Shown here piece after piece: positions 38,112 through 47,033 of a stretch of 64,000 nucleotides of DNA. The stretch is from Phycisphaerae bacterium. Lineage in GTDB: Bacteria; Planctomycetota; Phycisphaerae; Phycisphaerales; SM1A02. Location of the stretch: assembly GCA_002716385.1 (NCBI GenBank), contig PBAX01000027.1, positions 62,001 to 126,000 of the forward strand, read 5' to 3'. The position numbers and the translations under genes are program-made. Within the stretch, counting starts at the first letter, position 1, and each line of letters begins with the position of its first letter. Below the pieces are notes generated by a model. The model searched no databases. It had not been told where the DNA came from and was given only the letters and a program-made list of their open reading frames with translations.

Positions 38112-41100
38112 ATGCAGATCACCCGTAGATTTACCAAGCCGAATGAAGATGTTTTCACCAGTGTCGAATGGGAACGCCGTTCCAGCCGCATAACCAACGC
38201 GGACGGTTCGCTCGTATTCGAGATGAACGATGCGTGGATCCCAAAGAACTGGAGCCAGCTGGCCACCGACATCATGGTCAGCAAGTATTTCCGCAAAGCG
38301 GGCGTACCCCAGGTCGATGAAACGGGCACCCCGATCATGGATGCCGATGGCCAGACGGCGACGGGGCCGGAACGATCTGCCAAGCAGGTCATCCATCGAC
38401 TGGCCGGCTGCTGGCGGGCATGGGGCGAGAAGCATGGATACTTCGACACTCCACAGGATGCCCAGACCTTCTACGACGAACTGTGCTGGATGATGCTCCA
38501 TCAGGCTGCTGCCCCCAACAGCCCCCAATGGTTCAACACCGGACTTCACTGGGCCTACGGCATCTCCGGTCCTGCCCAAGGTCACTTCGTCAATGATCCG
38601 TCGACTGGACAGGCCATGCCGGCTCAGGATGCCTATTCCCATCCACAGCCACACGCCTGCTTCATCCAGCACGTCGATGACGATCTGGTCCAACCCGGTG
38701 GCATCATGGACCTCTGGACCAGGGAAGCACGACTGTTCAAGTACGGCTCCGGCACCGGAACCAACTTCTCCCACATCCGTGGCGAGAACGAACCGCTCTC
38801 CGGAGGTGGTCGCAGCTCTGGACTCATGAGCTTCCTCAAGATCGGTGATCGGGCTGCTGGTGCCATCAAGTCCGGTGGAACGACTCGACGGGCCGCCAAG
38901 ATGGTGTGCCTCGACGCCGACCATCCCGACATCGAGAACTTCGTGAACTGGAAGGTTCGCGAAGAACTGAAGGTCGCCTCGCTGGTGGAGGGCATGAAGC
39001 ATCTGAGCCCGGCACAGCAGGAACTTGCTCAGGAACTCGGACTCACGCTGGACTACGACTTCAACGGCGAGAGCTACCAGACTGTCAGCGGGCAGAACTC
39101 CAACAACTCGGTCCGCCTGAGCAATGAATTCATGGAAGCCGTCGCCAATGACGAGCCGTGGCAACTGATCAATCGAACCGATGGCGCCGTCGCCAGGGAA
39201 ATCAGTGCTCGAGGCCTGTGGGACCAAATCTGTCGAGCTGCCTGGCAGTGCGCGGATCCCGGCCTTCAGTTCGACACGACCATCAACCAGTGGCACACCT
39301 GCCCGGCAAGCGGCCGCATCAACGCCTCGAACCCATGCAGCGAATACATGTTCCTCGATGACACGGCCTGCAATCTGGCCTCCATCAACTTGATGAAGTT
39401 CTACGACTCCACCAAGCGGAGCTTCGATGTTCAGGGCTTTGAACATGCCATCGACATCTGGACGATCGTGCTGGAGATCTCGGTCCTGATGGCTGCGTTC
39501 CCGTCGCAGTCGATCGCCGAGAAGAGCTATCGCTACCGAACACTCGGGCTGGGCTATGCCAACCTCGGCGCCATGCTCATGCAGGCAGGCATCCCCTACG
39601 ACTCGGAGGAGTCCAGAGCCATCTGTGGAGCGGTCACCTCGATCCTCACTGGCCGCTCGTATGCCATGAGTGCCAAGATGGCCTCCGAGCATGGACCATT
39701 CCCGGGATTTGAGGACAACGCGGACTCGATGCTTCGCGTCATCCGAAACCATCGCCGTGCGGCACATGGCGAACCACGCGAAGCCGCCACATGGGAACTG
39801 CTGGATATCCCTCCAGTCCCGGTCAACCATCACATCCTCACGTCAGAGGATCGCTCCATCGCCAACTCGGATGATCTTTCCATTCGTGCCATGGCGACAT
39901 GGGACGAGGCACTCTCGCTGGGCGAGATGAGCGGATACAGGAATGCACAGGTCACCGTCATCGCCCCGACTGGCACCATCGGCCTCCTGATGGATTGCGA
40001 TACCACCGGCGTGGAACCCGACTTCGCTCTGACGAAGTTCAAGAAGCTCGCTGGCGGTGGCTACTTCAAGATCGCCAACCAGTCGCTGCATCCCGCGTTG
40101 ATCGCATTGGGATACAACGAGGACGAGACCAGTCGTATCCTCAACTGGGTCATGGGCGCACTCGAACTCGAGGTCCCCATGCCGGATGCGTGGGAAGGTC
40201 CCCACAACACCTTCCGCGACTTCCTCACCGACAAGGGCTACACGGCAGACGACCTCGCCGAAGTCATGGGACAGCTCCCATCCGTATTCGATCTGGCCTA
40301 TGCCTTCACGGCATGGAGCATGCCGGAAGCCGTGCTTCAGGCCTGTGGCATCACCGACATCGAAGCGGCGCGTGCCGACATGAACTTCAATGGCCTCAAG
40401 GTACTCGGACTCGAGAACAACGTCATTCGCGAGTTGAACACGCTCGTCTGTGGAACCCAGACCATCGAAGGCGCGCCGGGACTGAAGGACGAACATCTTC
40501 CGGTATTCGATTGTGCCAACACATGCGGCCCCAACGGCAAGCGATTCATCGCACCGGACGGCCATATCCGCATGATGGCGGCGGCCCAGCCGTTCATCTC
40601 GGGCGCCATCTCGAAGACGATCAATCTTCCAAACGAAGCCGACGAGGCCGACATCGCCTCCGCCTACCATCTCTCCTGGGAGCTGGGACTGAAGGCCAAC
40701 GCCCTCTATCGCGATGGATGCAAGCTTTCACAGCCTCTGAACTCCAAGTCTGACGATGCCATGCTCGACGAGGAAGAGGACACCGCCGATCTCGAAGCCG
40801 CTCGTGACGAAGTCGGTGAAAGCGTTGCCGAAGCCGCTGTCGTGATGTCCAACGAGCCCGGTGAGGATGTCAACTACGTCGAACGAATCGTGGAACGGAT
40901 CATCGAACGTCCCATGCGTCGTCGACTACCCGACACTCGCAGAAGCATCACGCACCACTTCAATGTGGCTGGCCACGAGGGCTACCTCACAGTCGGCATG
41001 TACGAGGATCGGACACCCGGCGAGCTCTTCATCACCATGTCGAAGGAAGGCTCGACCATCGGCGGCCTCATGGACAGTCTCGGAACCGCCATCAGTGTCG

Positions 41101-41729
41101 CGCTTCAGTACGGCGTACCGGTCGAGAGCCTCGTGACAAAGTTCGCCCATCAGCGATTTGAACCACAGGGCATGACGACCAATCGTGAGATCCCGTTTGC
41201 CAAGAGCCTCGTGGACTACATCTTCCGCTGGCTGGGCATGGAGTTCATCCCGGGATTCAGAGAGGCCAATGCACCAAAGAGACCCGGCGCCAGTCGCGAT
41301 CGGGAAACGACAACCGCGTCACGAACTACACAGATCAAGGATGAGTTGCAGCAAGTCAAGGAGGACGATGCATGCTCACAGACACGCTCAGAGACGAATG
41401 GCTCGACGGAATCGATGCCGTCTGGCCGACGACTTACGGACGATGCCACACGCGGCATCGAGGCCCGTACAGGCCGGGTGAAGACAGACTCTGCCCATGG
41501 GACGGATTCGACATCCATGTCCGCAGACCCGGAGAAGACCGGTCTGCCATCGGGTGTGGTTTCGTCGGAGGATCCCGAGGCATCGACGGAAACGAAGGAT
41601 GGCTTGAGTCAAGCCACCGCAACACTCATGGGCGATGCGCCGCCGTGTGATGTCTGCGGATCGATCACTGTACGAAACGGCACTTGCTACAAGTGCATGA
41701 ACTGCGGCAACTCGATGGGTTGCAGCTGA
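38112..41729 (+). CDS. nrdJ: Vitamin B12-dependent (class II) ribonucleotide reductase
   Basis: Reduces ribonucleotides to deoxyribonucleotides with adenosylcobalamin as radical source, independent of oxygen. The 1205-residue protein has NSPQWFNTGLHWAYG, FKYGSGTGTNFS, NPCSEYMFLDDTACNLASIN with the active-site region, APTGTIGLLMDCDTTGVEP, and HHFNVAGHEGYLTVGMY in the class II C-terminal domain. It ends in a cysteine cluster (CDVCGSITVRNGTCYKCMNC) that could be a zinc site or the reducing thiols. A variable acidic linker lies at about 875-920. No intein or frameshift is seen. A strong terminator follows about 290 bases later. A cell using it needs cobalamin, as does QueG nearby. Confidence 0.95.
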   Translation: MQITRRFTKPNEDVFTSVEWERRSSRITNADGSLVFEMNDAWIPKNWSQLATDIMVSKYFRKAGVPQVDETGTPIMDADGQTATGPERSAKQVIHRLAGCWRAWGEKHGYFDTPQDAQTFYDELCWMMLHQAAAPNSPQWFNTGLHWAYGISGPAQGHFVNDPSTGQAMPAQDAYSHPQPHACFIQHVDDDLVQPGGIMDLWTREARLFKYGSGTGTNFSHIRGENEPLSGGGRSSGLMSFLKIGDRAAGAIKSGGTTRRAAKMVCLDADHPDIENFVNWKVREELKVASLVEGMKHLSPAQQELAQELGLTLDYDFNGESYQTVSGQNSNNSVRLSNEFMEAVANDEPWQLINRTDGAVAREISARGLWDQICRAAWQCADPGLQFDTTINQWHTCPASGRINASNPCSEYMFLDDTACNLASINLMKFYDSTKRSFDVQGFEHAIDIWTIVLEISVLMAAFPSQSIAEKSYRYRTLGLGYANLGAMLMQAGIPYDSEESRAICGAVTSILTGRSYAMSAKMASEHGPFPGFEDNADSMLRVIRNHRRAAHGEPREAATWELLDIPPVPVNHHILTSEDRSIANSDDLSIRAMATWDEALSLGEMSGYRNAQVTVIAPTGTIGLLMDCDTTGVEPDFALTKFKKLAGGGYFKIANQSLHPALIALGYNEDETSRILNWVMGALELEVPMPDAWEGPHNTFRDFLTDKGYTADDLAEVMGQLPSVFDLAYAFTAWSMPEAVLQACGITDIEAARADMNFNGLKVLGLENNVIRELNTLVCGTQTIEGAPGLKDEHLPVFDCANTCGPNGKRFIAPDGHIRMMAAAQPFISGAISKTINLPNEADEADIASAYHLSWELGLKANALYRDGCKLSQPLNSKSDDAMLDEEEDTADLEAARDEVGESVAEAAVVMSNEPGEDVNYVERIVERIIERPMRRRLPDTRRSITHHFNVAGHEGYLTVGMYEDRTPGELFITMSKEGSTIGGLMDSLGTAISVALQYGVPVESLVTKFAHQRFEPQGMTTNREIPFAKSLVDYIFRWLGMEFIPGFREANAPKRPGASRDRETTTASRTTQIKDELQQVKEDDACSQTRSETNGSTESMPSGRRLTDDATRGIEARTGRVKTDSAHGTDSTSMSADPEKTGLPSGVVSSEDPEASTETKDGLSQATATLMGDAPPCDVCGSITVRNGTCYKCMNCGNSMGCS

Positions 41730-42017
41730 TTGGAGGCTCGAAAGAATCATGGATGCCCAGTCGGTTGGCCAAGGGTCGGCTGGAATTCCAGGAGGGGATG
41801 CGGATCATGGAAGTTCCGATCCCGGATCGACTGAAAGGAATTCGGTTGATCCATCGCGGACACAGGACGTGTTCGCCGTCGATGGGACTCGTTCCCATCA
41901 ACATGGCTCCCCGTCCGTGCTCCCTGGGGCGAATCCTCGCCCACTGACCTTGGCACCTTAGGAGAGGCGTGGCTTTCGCAAGGAAGCCTCAAACCGCTTC
42001 TTCTTCTCTTCCCTCCT

Positions 42018-42054
42018 CCCTGGGGTGGACCCACCACCGCCCCAGGGATTTTTT
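42018..42054 (+). terminator. Intrinsic terminator of the dcd-nrdJ unit
   Basis: A perfect 8-bp GC-rich stem (CCCTGGGG at 42018-42025 with CCCCAGGG at 42040-42047) has a 14-base loop and is followed by a run of six T at 42049-42054. Confidence 0.88.
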
Positions 42055-42108
42055 CTGCCCATATGACGTCTGGAGCATCTGCATGGGGCAATCAAGGTGC
42101 GGATCAAC

Positions 42109-42114
42109 TAGAAT
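42109..42114 (+). promoter_or_regulatory. -10-like box TAGAAT of nuoA
   Basis: TAGAAT ends eight bases before the ATG at 42123, just after the nrdJ terminator, so nuoA should have its own promoter and a leaderless start. The same hexamer precedes the tRNA-Pro gene. Confidence 0.48.
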
Positions 42115-42122
42115 TTCTCACC

Positions 42123-42527
42123 ATGGCCACTCACCCGCCGCTCATTCTGGCTGAACTCAGCAGCTACCTGCCGGTAGCGTTGATCGTGGTGATGGCGATC
42201 ATCTTCGGAGTCGTGAATCTGGTCGGCACGCATCTCCTTGGACCGACTCGACATGGTGACCGGAAGGATCTGACCTACGAATCCGGCATGGCGCCCATCG
42301 GCACCGCCCGGAAGCGATTCAACATCAGGTTCTACGTACTGGCCATGACCTTTCTGGTATTCGATGTGGAAATCATCTTCCTGTATCCATGGGCAGTAGA
42401 TTTCACACAGATGGAACCCATGAGCGAGGAAGCGACGCTGTTCTTCGGCCGAATCCTCTTCTTCATACTCACCTCCATCGTCGCCTACATCTATGCGTGG
42501 AAAAAAGGCGTCTTTCGCTGGGATTGA
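42123..42527 (+). CDS. nuoA: NADH-quinone oxidoreductase subunit A
   Basis: Small membrane subunit of respiratory complex I near the quinone site. The 134-residue protein has three helices (about 10-35, 75-95 and 105-125) and the family motifs YESGMAPIGTARKRFNIRFY and FLVFDVEIIFLYPWA. The ATG at 42123 was chosen because it follows the TAGAAT box and gives the usual N-terminus; a frame 60 bases longer has no support. No nuoB or other complex I gene follows, unlike the usual nuoA-N operon, so this copy is isolated and the rest must be elsewhere. Confidence 0.93.
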   Translation: MATHPPLILAELSSYLPVALIVVMAIIFGVVNLVGTHLLGPTRHGDRKDLTYESGMAPIGTARKRFNIRFYVLAMTFLVFDVEIIFLYPWAVDFTQMEPMSEEATLFFGRILFFILTSIVAYIYAWKKGVFRWD

Positions 42528-42533
42528 TCCAGG

Positions 42534-42821
42534 ATGTGCTGCCTCGTAGCGATCTTCTCACTTGTCTTCCCAAGAATCACACTTGTCCTCGTGTGGCTGC
42601 TGGACAAACCGTTCATTGATCAGGCCTATGCCAACATGGCCTTGCCACTGCTTGGTTTGATTTTCCTGCCCTTGACGACGCTGGCCTACGCATGGGCCCA
42701 TACATTTGAGGCTGGCCCTAGCTCGGGGGCGGGAATCATCGTGATACTCATAGCGGTCCTGCTGGATCTGGGCGCCTATGGAGGCGGCGTGTCGAGCCGC
42801 CGGCAACCTGCCAGACGCTGA
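42534..42821 (+). CDS. Small three-helix membrane protein, unknown
   Basis: 95 residues with three hydrophobic segments (about 3-22, 33-55 and 66-82), opening MCCLVAIFSLVFPRITLVLV and containing LLGLIFLPLTTLAYAWAH and GIIVILIAVLLDLGAYGGG. Proteins with this opening and layout are widespread small membrane proteins of unknown role. It begins six bases after the nuoA stop and is surely cotranscribed with it, but a complex I link is only positional. An AGG directly upstream is a weak ribosome-binding site. Confidence 0.7.
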   Translation: MCCLVAIFSLVFPRITLVLVWLLDKPFIDQAYANMALPLLGLIFLPLTTLAYAWAHTFEAGPSSGAGIIVILIAVLLDLGAYGGGVSSRRQPARR

Positions 42822-43226
42822 AGGCATGGAAGCCGGCCCCAATCCACGTCGAACCGGATCACGTTCCAATATCAGTTGAATTCCGAAAGTTTTGATTCCA
42901 CCCGAGAACTGAAAGGCTATTGTGAATCGAGCATGTGAGAGGCATCCTTCGGCTCTGGTCGAAGACGAGTCCTTGAGGGGGGAATCGGATACCCGATCAC
43001 ATCCGAACCAAGGATACGGGAGGTCAGAAGTGGCCTCCCGCTGTCATTGTGGCCTCCCGATATTCACAATTAAACGAATGAATGAATGGCTTAGCTTGTA
43101 GGCAATGCGCAGGCTGCAATCGTTTTAAACAACTTTAAATGAACCTCTTCTATTCGATTTCGCATTTAACGCTGCCGAAACAGAGTCCGTGCAGCTATCT
43201 CAATGCCACCGGAGGGAGTTCACCAC
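42822..43226 (+). other. Intergenic region upstream of the GH81 gene
   Basis: About 400 bases, clearly more AT-rich in the last 150, where the GH81 promoter must lie. It holds a hairpin with two alternative 3' arms (43017-43059) and the GGAGG ribosome-binding site of the glucanase. No coding frame is convincing. Confidence 0.5.
43017..43059 (+). repeat. One 5' arm with two competing 3' arms
   Basis: CGGGAGG (43017-43023) can pair with CCTCCCG at 43034-43040 or at 43053-43059. The two 3' arms are parts of an 11-base direct repeat, GTGGCCTCCCG (43030-43040 and 43049-43059). The hairpins are mutually exclusive. No T-run follows, so it is not a standard terminator; it could be a 3' end or processing element of the nuoA unit. 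Confidence 0.45.
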
Positions 43227-46079
43227 ATGTCGTTCACCAGCAAGCTGCTCTGCATCACTCTCATGAGTGCTGCTGTCATGGCCGATCCATCGGTTGAATC
43301 GATCGGCTCGGGTTCCTACTTCACCGCTGTGCCCAACGGTGCTTCCGGCCCTGCCGATACGAATGGATCAGCCGTGCAACCACGAGTGACCGATGACTTC
43401 ATCGGTCCGGTGCCAACCAATACATGGTGGTCCTCGCTTGTCTGGGAACGCTATCCCGGAAACAGCTTCGGGCAGATCATGCATGCCCACCCCCTTTCTC
43501 TCCAGGCCAGCAGTGACGGCCTGAAGATCGGGCATGCGAATACGGCCTTTGCCACCGGTGCCGGCTACGGCTACCACTTCACATCTTCGCAGCATGCCTT
43601 GACGATCGGTGTCCAGAATCTGCAGGCACCCGACGTGCGAGTCGACCATGCCGGGGACTGGACCGTCACCGCGGCCTGGAACGATGGAATCCGTTCCATG
43701 CTGACGACCTTCGGACGAGGTCTGCCGACCGTCCAGCTACAGGCTGTCGATGGAACACCATCCATCACCATCAACCCCGACTCGGGTGGTGCCAGCGACA
43801 TCGTCATCGACGGCAATCGAGTCATCCTGCAATGCGCCAATGCCACGTGGGGACTCTTTGCCCCCGAGGGCATCGACTGGGTTCAGGAGAACACTACATT
43901 CCTGGCATCTGGAGCTGATCTGATCACAGTCGCCCTGCTGCCCAATGACGAGGCCGCGACGATCGATCACTTTGCCGATCGAGCCCTGATCGCCGTCGAG
44001 GACACCAGAGTCGACTGGCAATGGAATCCAGTGGCTCGCACCATGGACACCACCTATTCGTTTATAACGAATTCAACCAAGCCCCCCCTGGTCTGCCTGT
44101 ATGGCCATCAGCTTGACCATCTCACCGAGCCTGTCGAGACATTCGGCAGCTACATCACCGCACGAGGCGAGATGACATTGGCCGATACCAGCCAATTCAC
44201 GGTGGCGATCCCCTGCCCGCCGATCCTCCCGCTTCTTCCCGACATCGGAACTGTGGATACCAACCGACTGGACAATCTGGTGGCCGACGTCTTCGAGGAC
44301 GACAATTTCCCCGGTGACACCTACTGGTTCGGCAAGGCCATCGGTCGACATGCCCAGCTTGCCTTGATTGCCGATCAACTCGGCAACGAGACCTATCGAG
44401 TCCAGCTCATCGACACCATGAAGTCGCAGCTGGAGCGTTGGCTCTCGGCCGCCGGCGGCAGCAGTGATGATGATCTGGCCTCCTCGGATCGTCTGCAGGC
44501 GGAATTCGCCACCGACATCAATGGTGCGGCGATCGACGATGTCGAGGGCGCCGATGGTCAGGCGGTCACGGGTATCGGTGGTGGCGACTGGATACGCCTT
44601 TCATCGATCGAATTCGCAGCCGATCTGCCACTGCGAGCACTGATTCGCCTGGCGTCCGGAACCTTCGGGAGCGGGCTTGTTTCCATTCGGCTCGATTCAC
44701 CGACTGGACCGGTGATCGCCGAAGCGGGCGTCGGCAATACCGGTGGCTGGAACAGCTGGACTGAACTGGCCATCGGTCTGTCGACCTCCGATCCTTCTGT
44801 TCTGGAGGGTGTCCACGATGTCTACATCACCTGCGATACGCCCTACACGGAGGACATCTGTTCGATTGACTGGTTCACCTTCGACTATGGAGGCGGCGGA
44901 CAGACGGATCGTTTCTTCGCCCATGATCCGATCTGGTCGACGCTGATCGGGTACCCCGCCTCATACGGGGCTGATACCGAGCTCAACGACCATCATTTCC
45001 ATTACGGCTACTTCATCATGGCGGCTTCGGTGATCGCGCGTTTCGATCAGGAGTGGGCCAGTCAGAATGTCTGGGGCGGAATGATCAATCTGCTCATCAA
45101 GGATGCGGCCAACTGGGATCGCGAGGATGACCGCTTCTGTTTCCTTCGGCACATGGAACCCTATGTCGGATACTCCTACGCGTCCGGACATGCCGGCTTC
45201 GCCGCGGGCAACAATCAGGAATCGTCATCCGAGGCGATGAACTTCGCCGCCGCGGTCGTCAACTGGGGCGCCGAGACCGGTCAGGATGAGATTCGCGATC
45301 TCGGGCTCTTCCTCATGTCGGCGGAGACTCACGCGATCGAGCGGTACTGGTTCGATGTCGATCAGGAGATCTTCCCGGAACCGATGCCGCATCCAGTCGC
45401 CGGCATCGTCTGGGACAGCGGGGCCGACTATGCGACCTGGTGGACCGGCAATCCGGAGGAGATCCACGGCATCAACATCCTGCCCGTCACCGCCGGCTCG
45501 CTCTATCTGGGGCAACGCATCGATTCCATCGAACGTTGCTGGAAGCACCTGCTCGAGAGAAACGGTGGAGAACCGACGGTATGGCAGGATGTGCTGTGGT
45601 CGTATCTGGCACTGGCCGATCCTCAAGCGGCGCTCCAACGCCTCGACGCGGATGCCGGCTACTGGCCGGAGGCTGGCGACTCGAAGGCACGCACCTACCA
45701 CTGGCTCTCTGCACTTGAGGGACTGGGACAGCTCGATCCCACGATCACTGGCGACACACCCCACTCGGCCGTGTTCATCAATGGACAGACGAGAACATAT
45801 GTCGCCTACAACCCGGATGACACGGATGCACAGGTCAAATTTTCCGATGGCCAGACACTGTGCGTACCAGCTGGTGAACAGCACTACGCACACACCAATC
45901 AGGATGGCGACTGCCTTCTGGTCGAGGATGTCAACGGTGATGGGACCGTGGACGTGAATGATCTGCTGATCATGCTTGGCGATTGGGGTCCCTGCGAAGG
46001 TTGCTCGTCGGATATCGATGGTGATGGGATCGTGGCGGTCAATGACGTTCTGGCTCTGTTGGCGGCCTGGACTCCGTAG
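43227..46079 (+). CDS. Secreted GH81 endo-beta-1,3-glucanase with inserted CBM6-like domain and dockerin-like tail
   Basis: Exported hydrolase of 950 residues attacking beta-1,3-glucans such as laminarin. After a signal peptide, the GH81 N-terminal beta-sandwich (PVPTNTWWSSLVW, MHAHPLSLQ) is followed by a CBM6-like module at about 422-555 (LQAEFATDINGAAIDDVEG to DICSIDWFTFDYGG). The GH81 alpha-barrel then resumes with NDHHFHYGYFIMAA (about 584-598) and GNNQESSSEAMNF (about 660), which hold the catalytic Asp and Glu. The carbohydrate module is thus inserted inside the catalytic unit. The C-terminus has two dockerin-type EF-hand repeats (DVNGDGTVDVNDLLIMLGDW and DIDGDGIVAVNDVLALLAAW). GGAGG upstream sets the ATG at 43227. 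A strong terminator follows. Confidence 0.92.
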   Translation: MSFTSKLLCITLMSAAVMADPSVESIGSGSYFTAVPNGASGPADTNGSAVQPRVTDDFIGPVPTNTWWSSLVWERYPGNSFGQIMHAHPLSLQASSDGLKIGHANTAFATGAGYGYHFTSSQHALTIGVQNLQAPDVRVDHAGDWTVTAAWNDGIRSMLTTFGRGLPTVQLQAVDGTPSITINPDSGGASDIVIDGNRVILQCANATWGLFAPEGIDWVQENTTFLASGADLITVALLPNDEAATIDHFADRALIAVEDTRVDWQWNPVARTMDTTYSFITNSTKPPLVCLYGHQLDHLTEPVETFGSYITARGEMTLADTSQFTVAIPCPPILPLLPDIGTVDTNRLDNLVADVFEDDNFPGDTYWFGKAIGRHAQLALIADQLGNETYRVQLIDTMKSQLERWLSAAGGSSDDDLASSDRLQAEFATDINGAAIDDVEGADGQAVTGIGGGDWIRLSSIEFAADLPLRALIRLASGTFGSGLVSIRLDSPTGPVIAEAGVGNTGGWNSWTELAIGLSTSDPSVLEGVHDVYITCDTPYTEDICSIDWFTFDYGGGGQTDRFFAHDPIWSTLIGYPASYGADTELNDHHFHYGYFIMAASVIARFDQEWASQNVWGGMINLLIKDAANWDREDDRFCFLRHMEPYVGYSYASGHAGFAAGNNQESSSEAMNFAAAVVNWGAETGQDEIRDLGLFLMSAETHAIERYWFDVDQEIFPEPMPHPVAGIVWDSGADYATWWTGNPEEIHGINILPVTAGSLYLGQRIDSIERCWKHLLERNGGEPTVWQDVLWSYLALADPQAALQRLDADAGYWPEAGDSKARTYHWLSALEGLGQLDPTITGDTPHSAVFINGQTRTYVAYNPDDTDAQVKFSDGQTLCVPAGEQHYAHTNQDGDCLLVEDVNGDGTVDVNDLLIMLGDWGPCEGCSSDIDGDGIVAVNDVLALLAAWTP

Positions 46080-46114
46080 TGCAAGACAACATCACAAACA
46101 TGGGATTGAAATCG

Positions 46115-46145
46115 CACCCCGGCCACCATACCGGGGTGTTTTTTT
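46115..46145 (+). terminator. Intrinsic terminator of the GH81 gene
   Basis: A perfect 8-bp stem (CACCCCGG at 46115-46122 with CCGGGGTG at 46131-46138) with an eight-base loop is followed directly by seven T (46139-46145), 36 bases after the glucanase stop. Confidence 0.93.
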
Positions 46146-46223
46146 ATGCCTGAACCCTTGTGGCGATGGCTCGTGAGCTATGCCGATACATCAACAGCAC
46201 AACAGGCCCCGGATGGATACCGC

Positions 46224-46760
46224 ATGAGCTCATTCAAGTTCTTCTGGACAACTCACAAGTGGACCGGCATTGTGATCGCGATTCTGCTGGTCATGTCCTC
46301 GGTCACCGGCTTCCTGCTGCTGATCAAGAAGGACTTCGACTGGATCCAACCCCCTACGGCCACCGCCACGGAGGGGACCATCGATGACTTCGCACCGATC
46401 CAGACGGTGGTGGCCACCATCATCGCCCAGGATCATCCTGACTTCCAGACCCCGGATGACATCGACCGCATCGACACCCGCCCCGAGAAACGACTGCACA
46501 AGATCCGATCACGCCATCACTACACCGAGTATCAGGTCGATGCGATCACCGCACAGATCGTCAGTGGCCCGGATCGCCGCATGAGCGATCTCCTGGAATC
46601 GATCCATGACGGCTCCTTCTTCGCCGACTGGTTCCACGACTGGATCATGCCCATCGTGCCAATCTCGATCCTCCTGCTCGTGTTCAGTGGCTTCTGGCTG
46701 TGGCTTCAGCCCAAATTCAGGCGAGCACGAAGGCGACGTACCACCCATTCGACCAGCTGA
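46224..46760 (+). CDS. PepSY-associated membrane protein
   Basis: 178 residues. An N-terminal helix (TGIVIAILLVMSSVTGFLLL) preceded by TTHKWTG and a C-terminal helix (IMPIVPISILLLVFSGFWLW) flank a periplasmic part with HKIRSRHHYTEYQVDAITAQ and DLLESIHDGSFFADWFHD. The HKW motif before the first helix and the HDG before the last are typical of the PepSY-TM group, some of which are ferric reductases or siderophore-uptake partners. I used the ATG at 46224; an ATG at 46146 lies in the terminator T-run of the glucanase. It stands alone. Confidence 0.72.
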   Translation: MSSFKFFWTTHKWTGIVIAILLVMSSVTGFLLLIKKDFDWIQPPTATATEGTIDDFAPIQTVVATIIAQDHPDFQTPDDIDRIDTRPEKRLHKIRSRHHYTEYQVDAITAQIVSGPDRRMSDLLESIHDGSFFADWFHDWIMPIVPISILLLVFSGFWLWLQPKFRRARRRRTTHSTS

Positions 46761-46861
46761 AGGCCCGGAGGGCATCAAGTCTGCCTCAGAAGCCCTTCCC
46801 GCCCCTCAGGCCTTGAGTTCTGTCCTTATGGGCTCATGTCGTGCTTTTGCCCCGAACACGC

Positions 46862-46867
46862 TAGAAT
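46862..46867 (+). promoter_or_regulatory. -10-like box TAGAAT of tRNA-Pro
   Basis: TAGAAT lies 12 bases before the first base of the tRNA, a good distance for a start a few bases upstream of the mature 5' end. No convincing -35 was found. Confidence 0.45.
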
Positions 46868-46878
46868 ATTTGGCTTGC

Positions 46879-46953
<75 letters not shown>

Positions 46954-46955
46954 TT

Positions 46956-46991
46956 GGGGAGGAGCCATCGGCTTCTCCCCTTTCTTTTTTT
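46956..46991 (+). terminator. Intrinsic terminator of tRNA-Pro
   Basis: GGGGAG (46956-46961) pairs with CTCCCC (46975-46980), with an inner GCC/GGC pair, and a T-rich tail of eleven bases interrupted by one C follows. Confidence 0.85.
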
Positions 46992-47033
46992 GAGACGATG
47001 TGAATGACGGTCATGCCATGAGCTGGGCGCTCA

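Larger units (their letters stand above)
41730..42122 (+). other. Intergenic region after nrdJ
   Basis: About 390 bases. A short frame at 41749-41961 (70 codons, Ser/Gly/Asp/His-rich) begins 19 bases after the nrdJ stop with GGAGG about ten bases before its ATG, but its composition is low-complexity and I do not support it as a gene. The second half holds the intrinsic terminator at 42018-42054 and the TAGAAT box of nuoA. Confidence 0.4.

Noticed and set aside
41749-41961. A 70-codon frame after nrdJ with GGAGG upstream
   Set aside because: The translated product is low-complexity and other frames in the region are equally open; kept only as a note in the intergenic entry.
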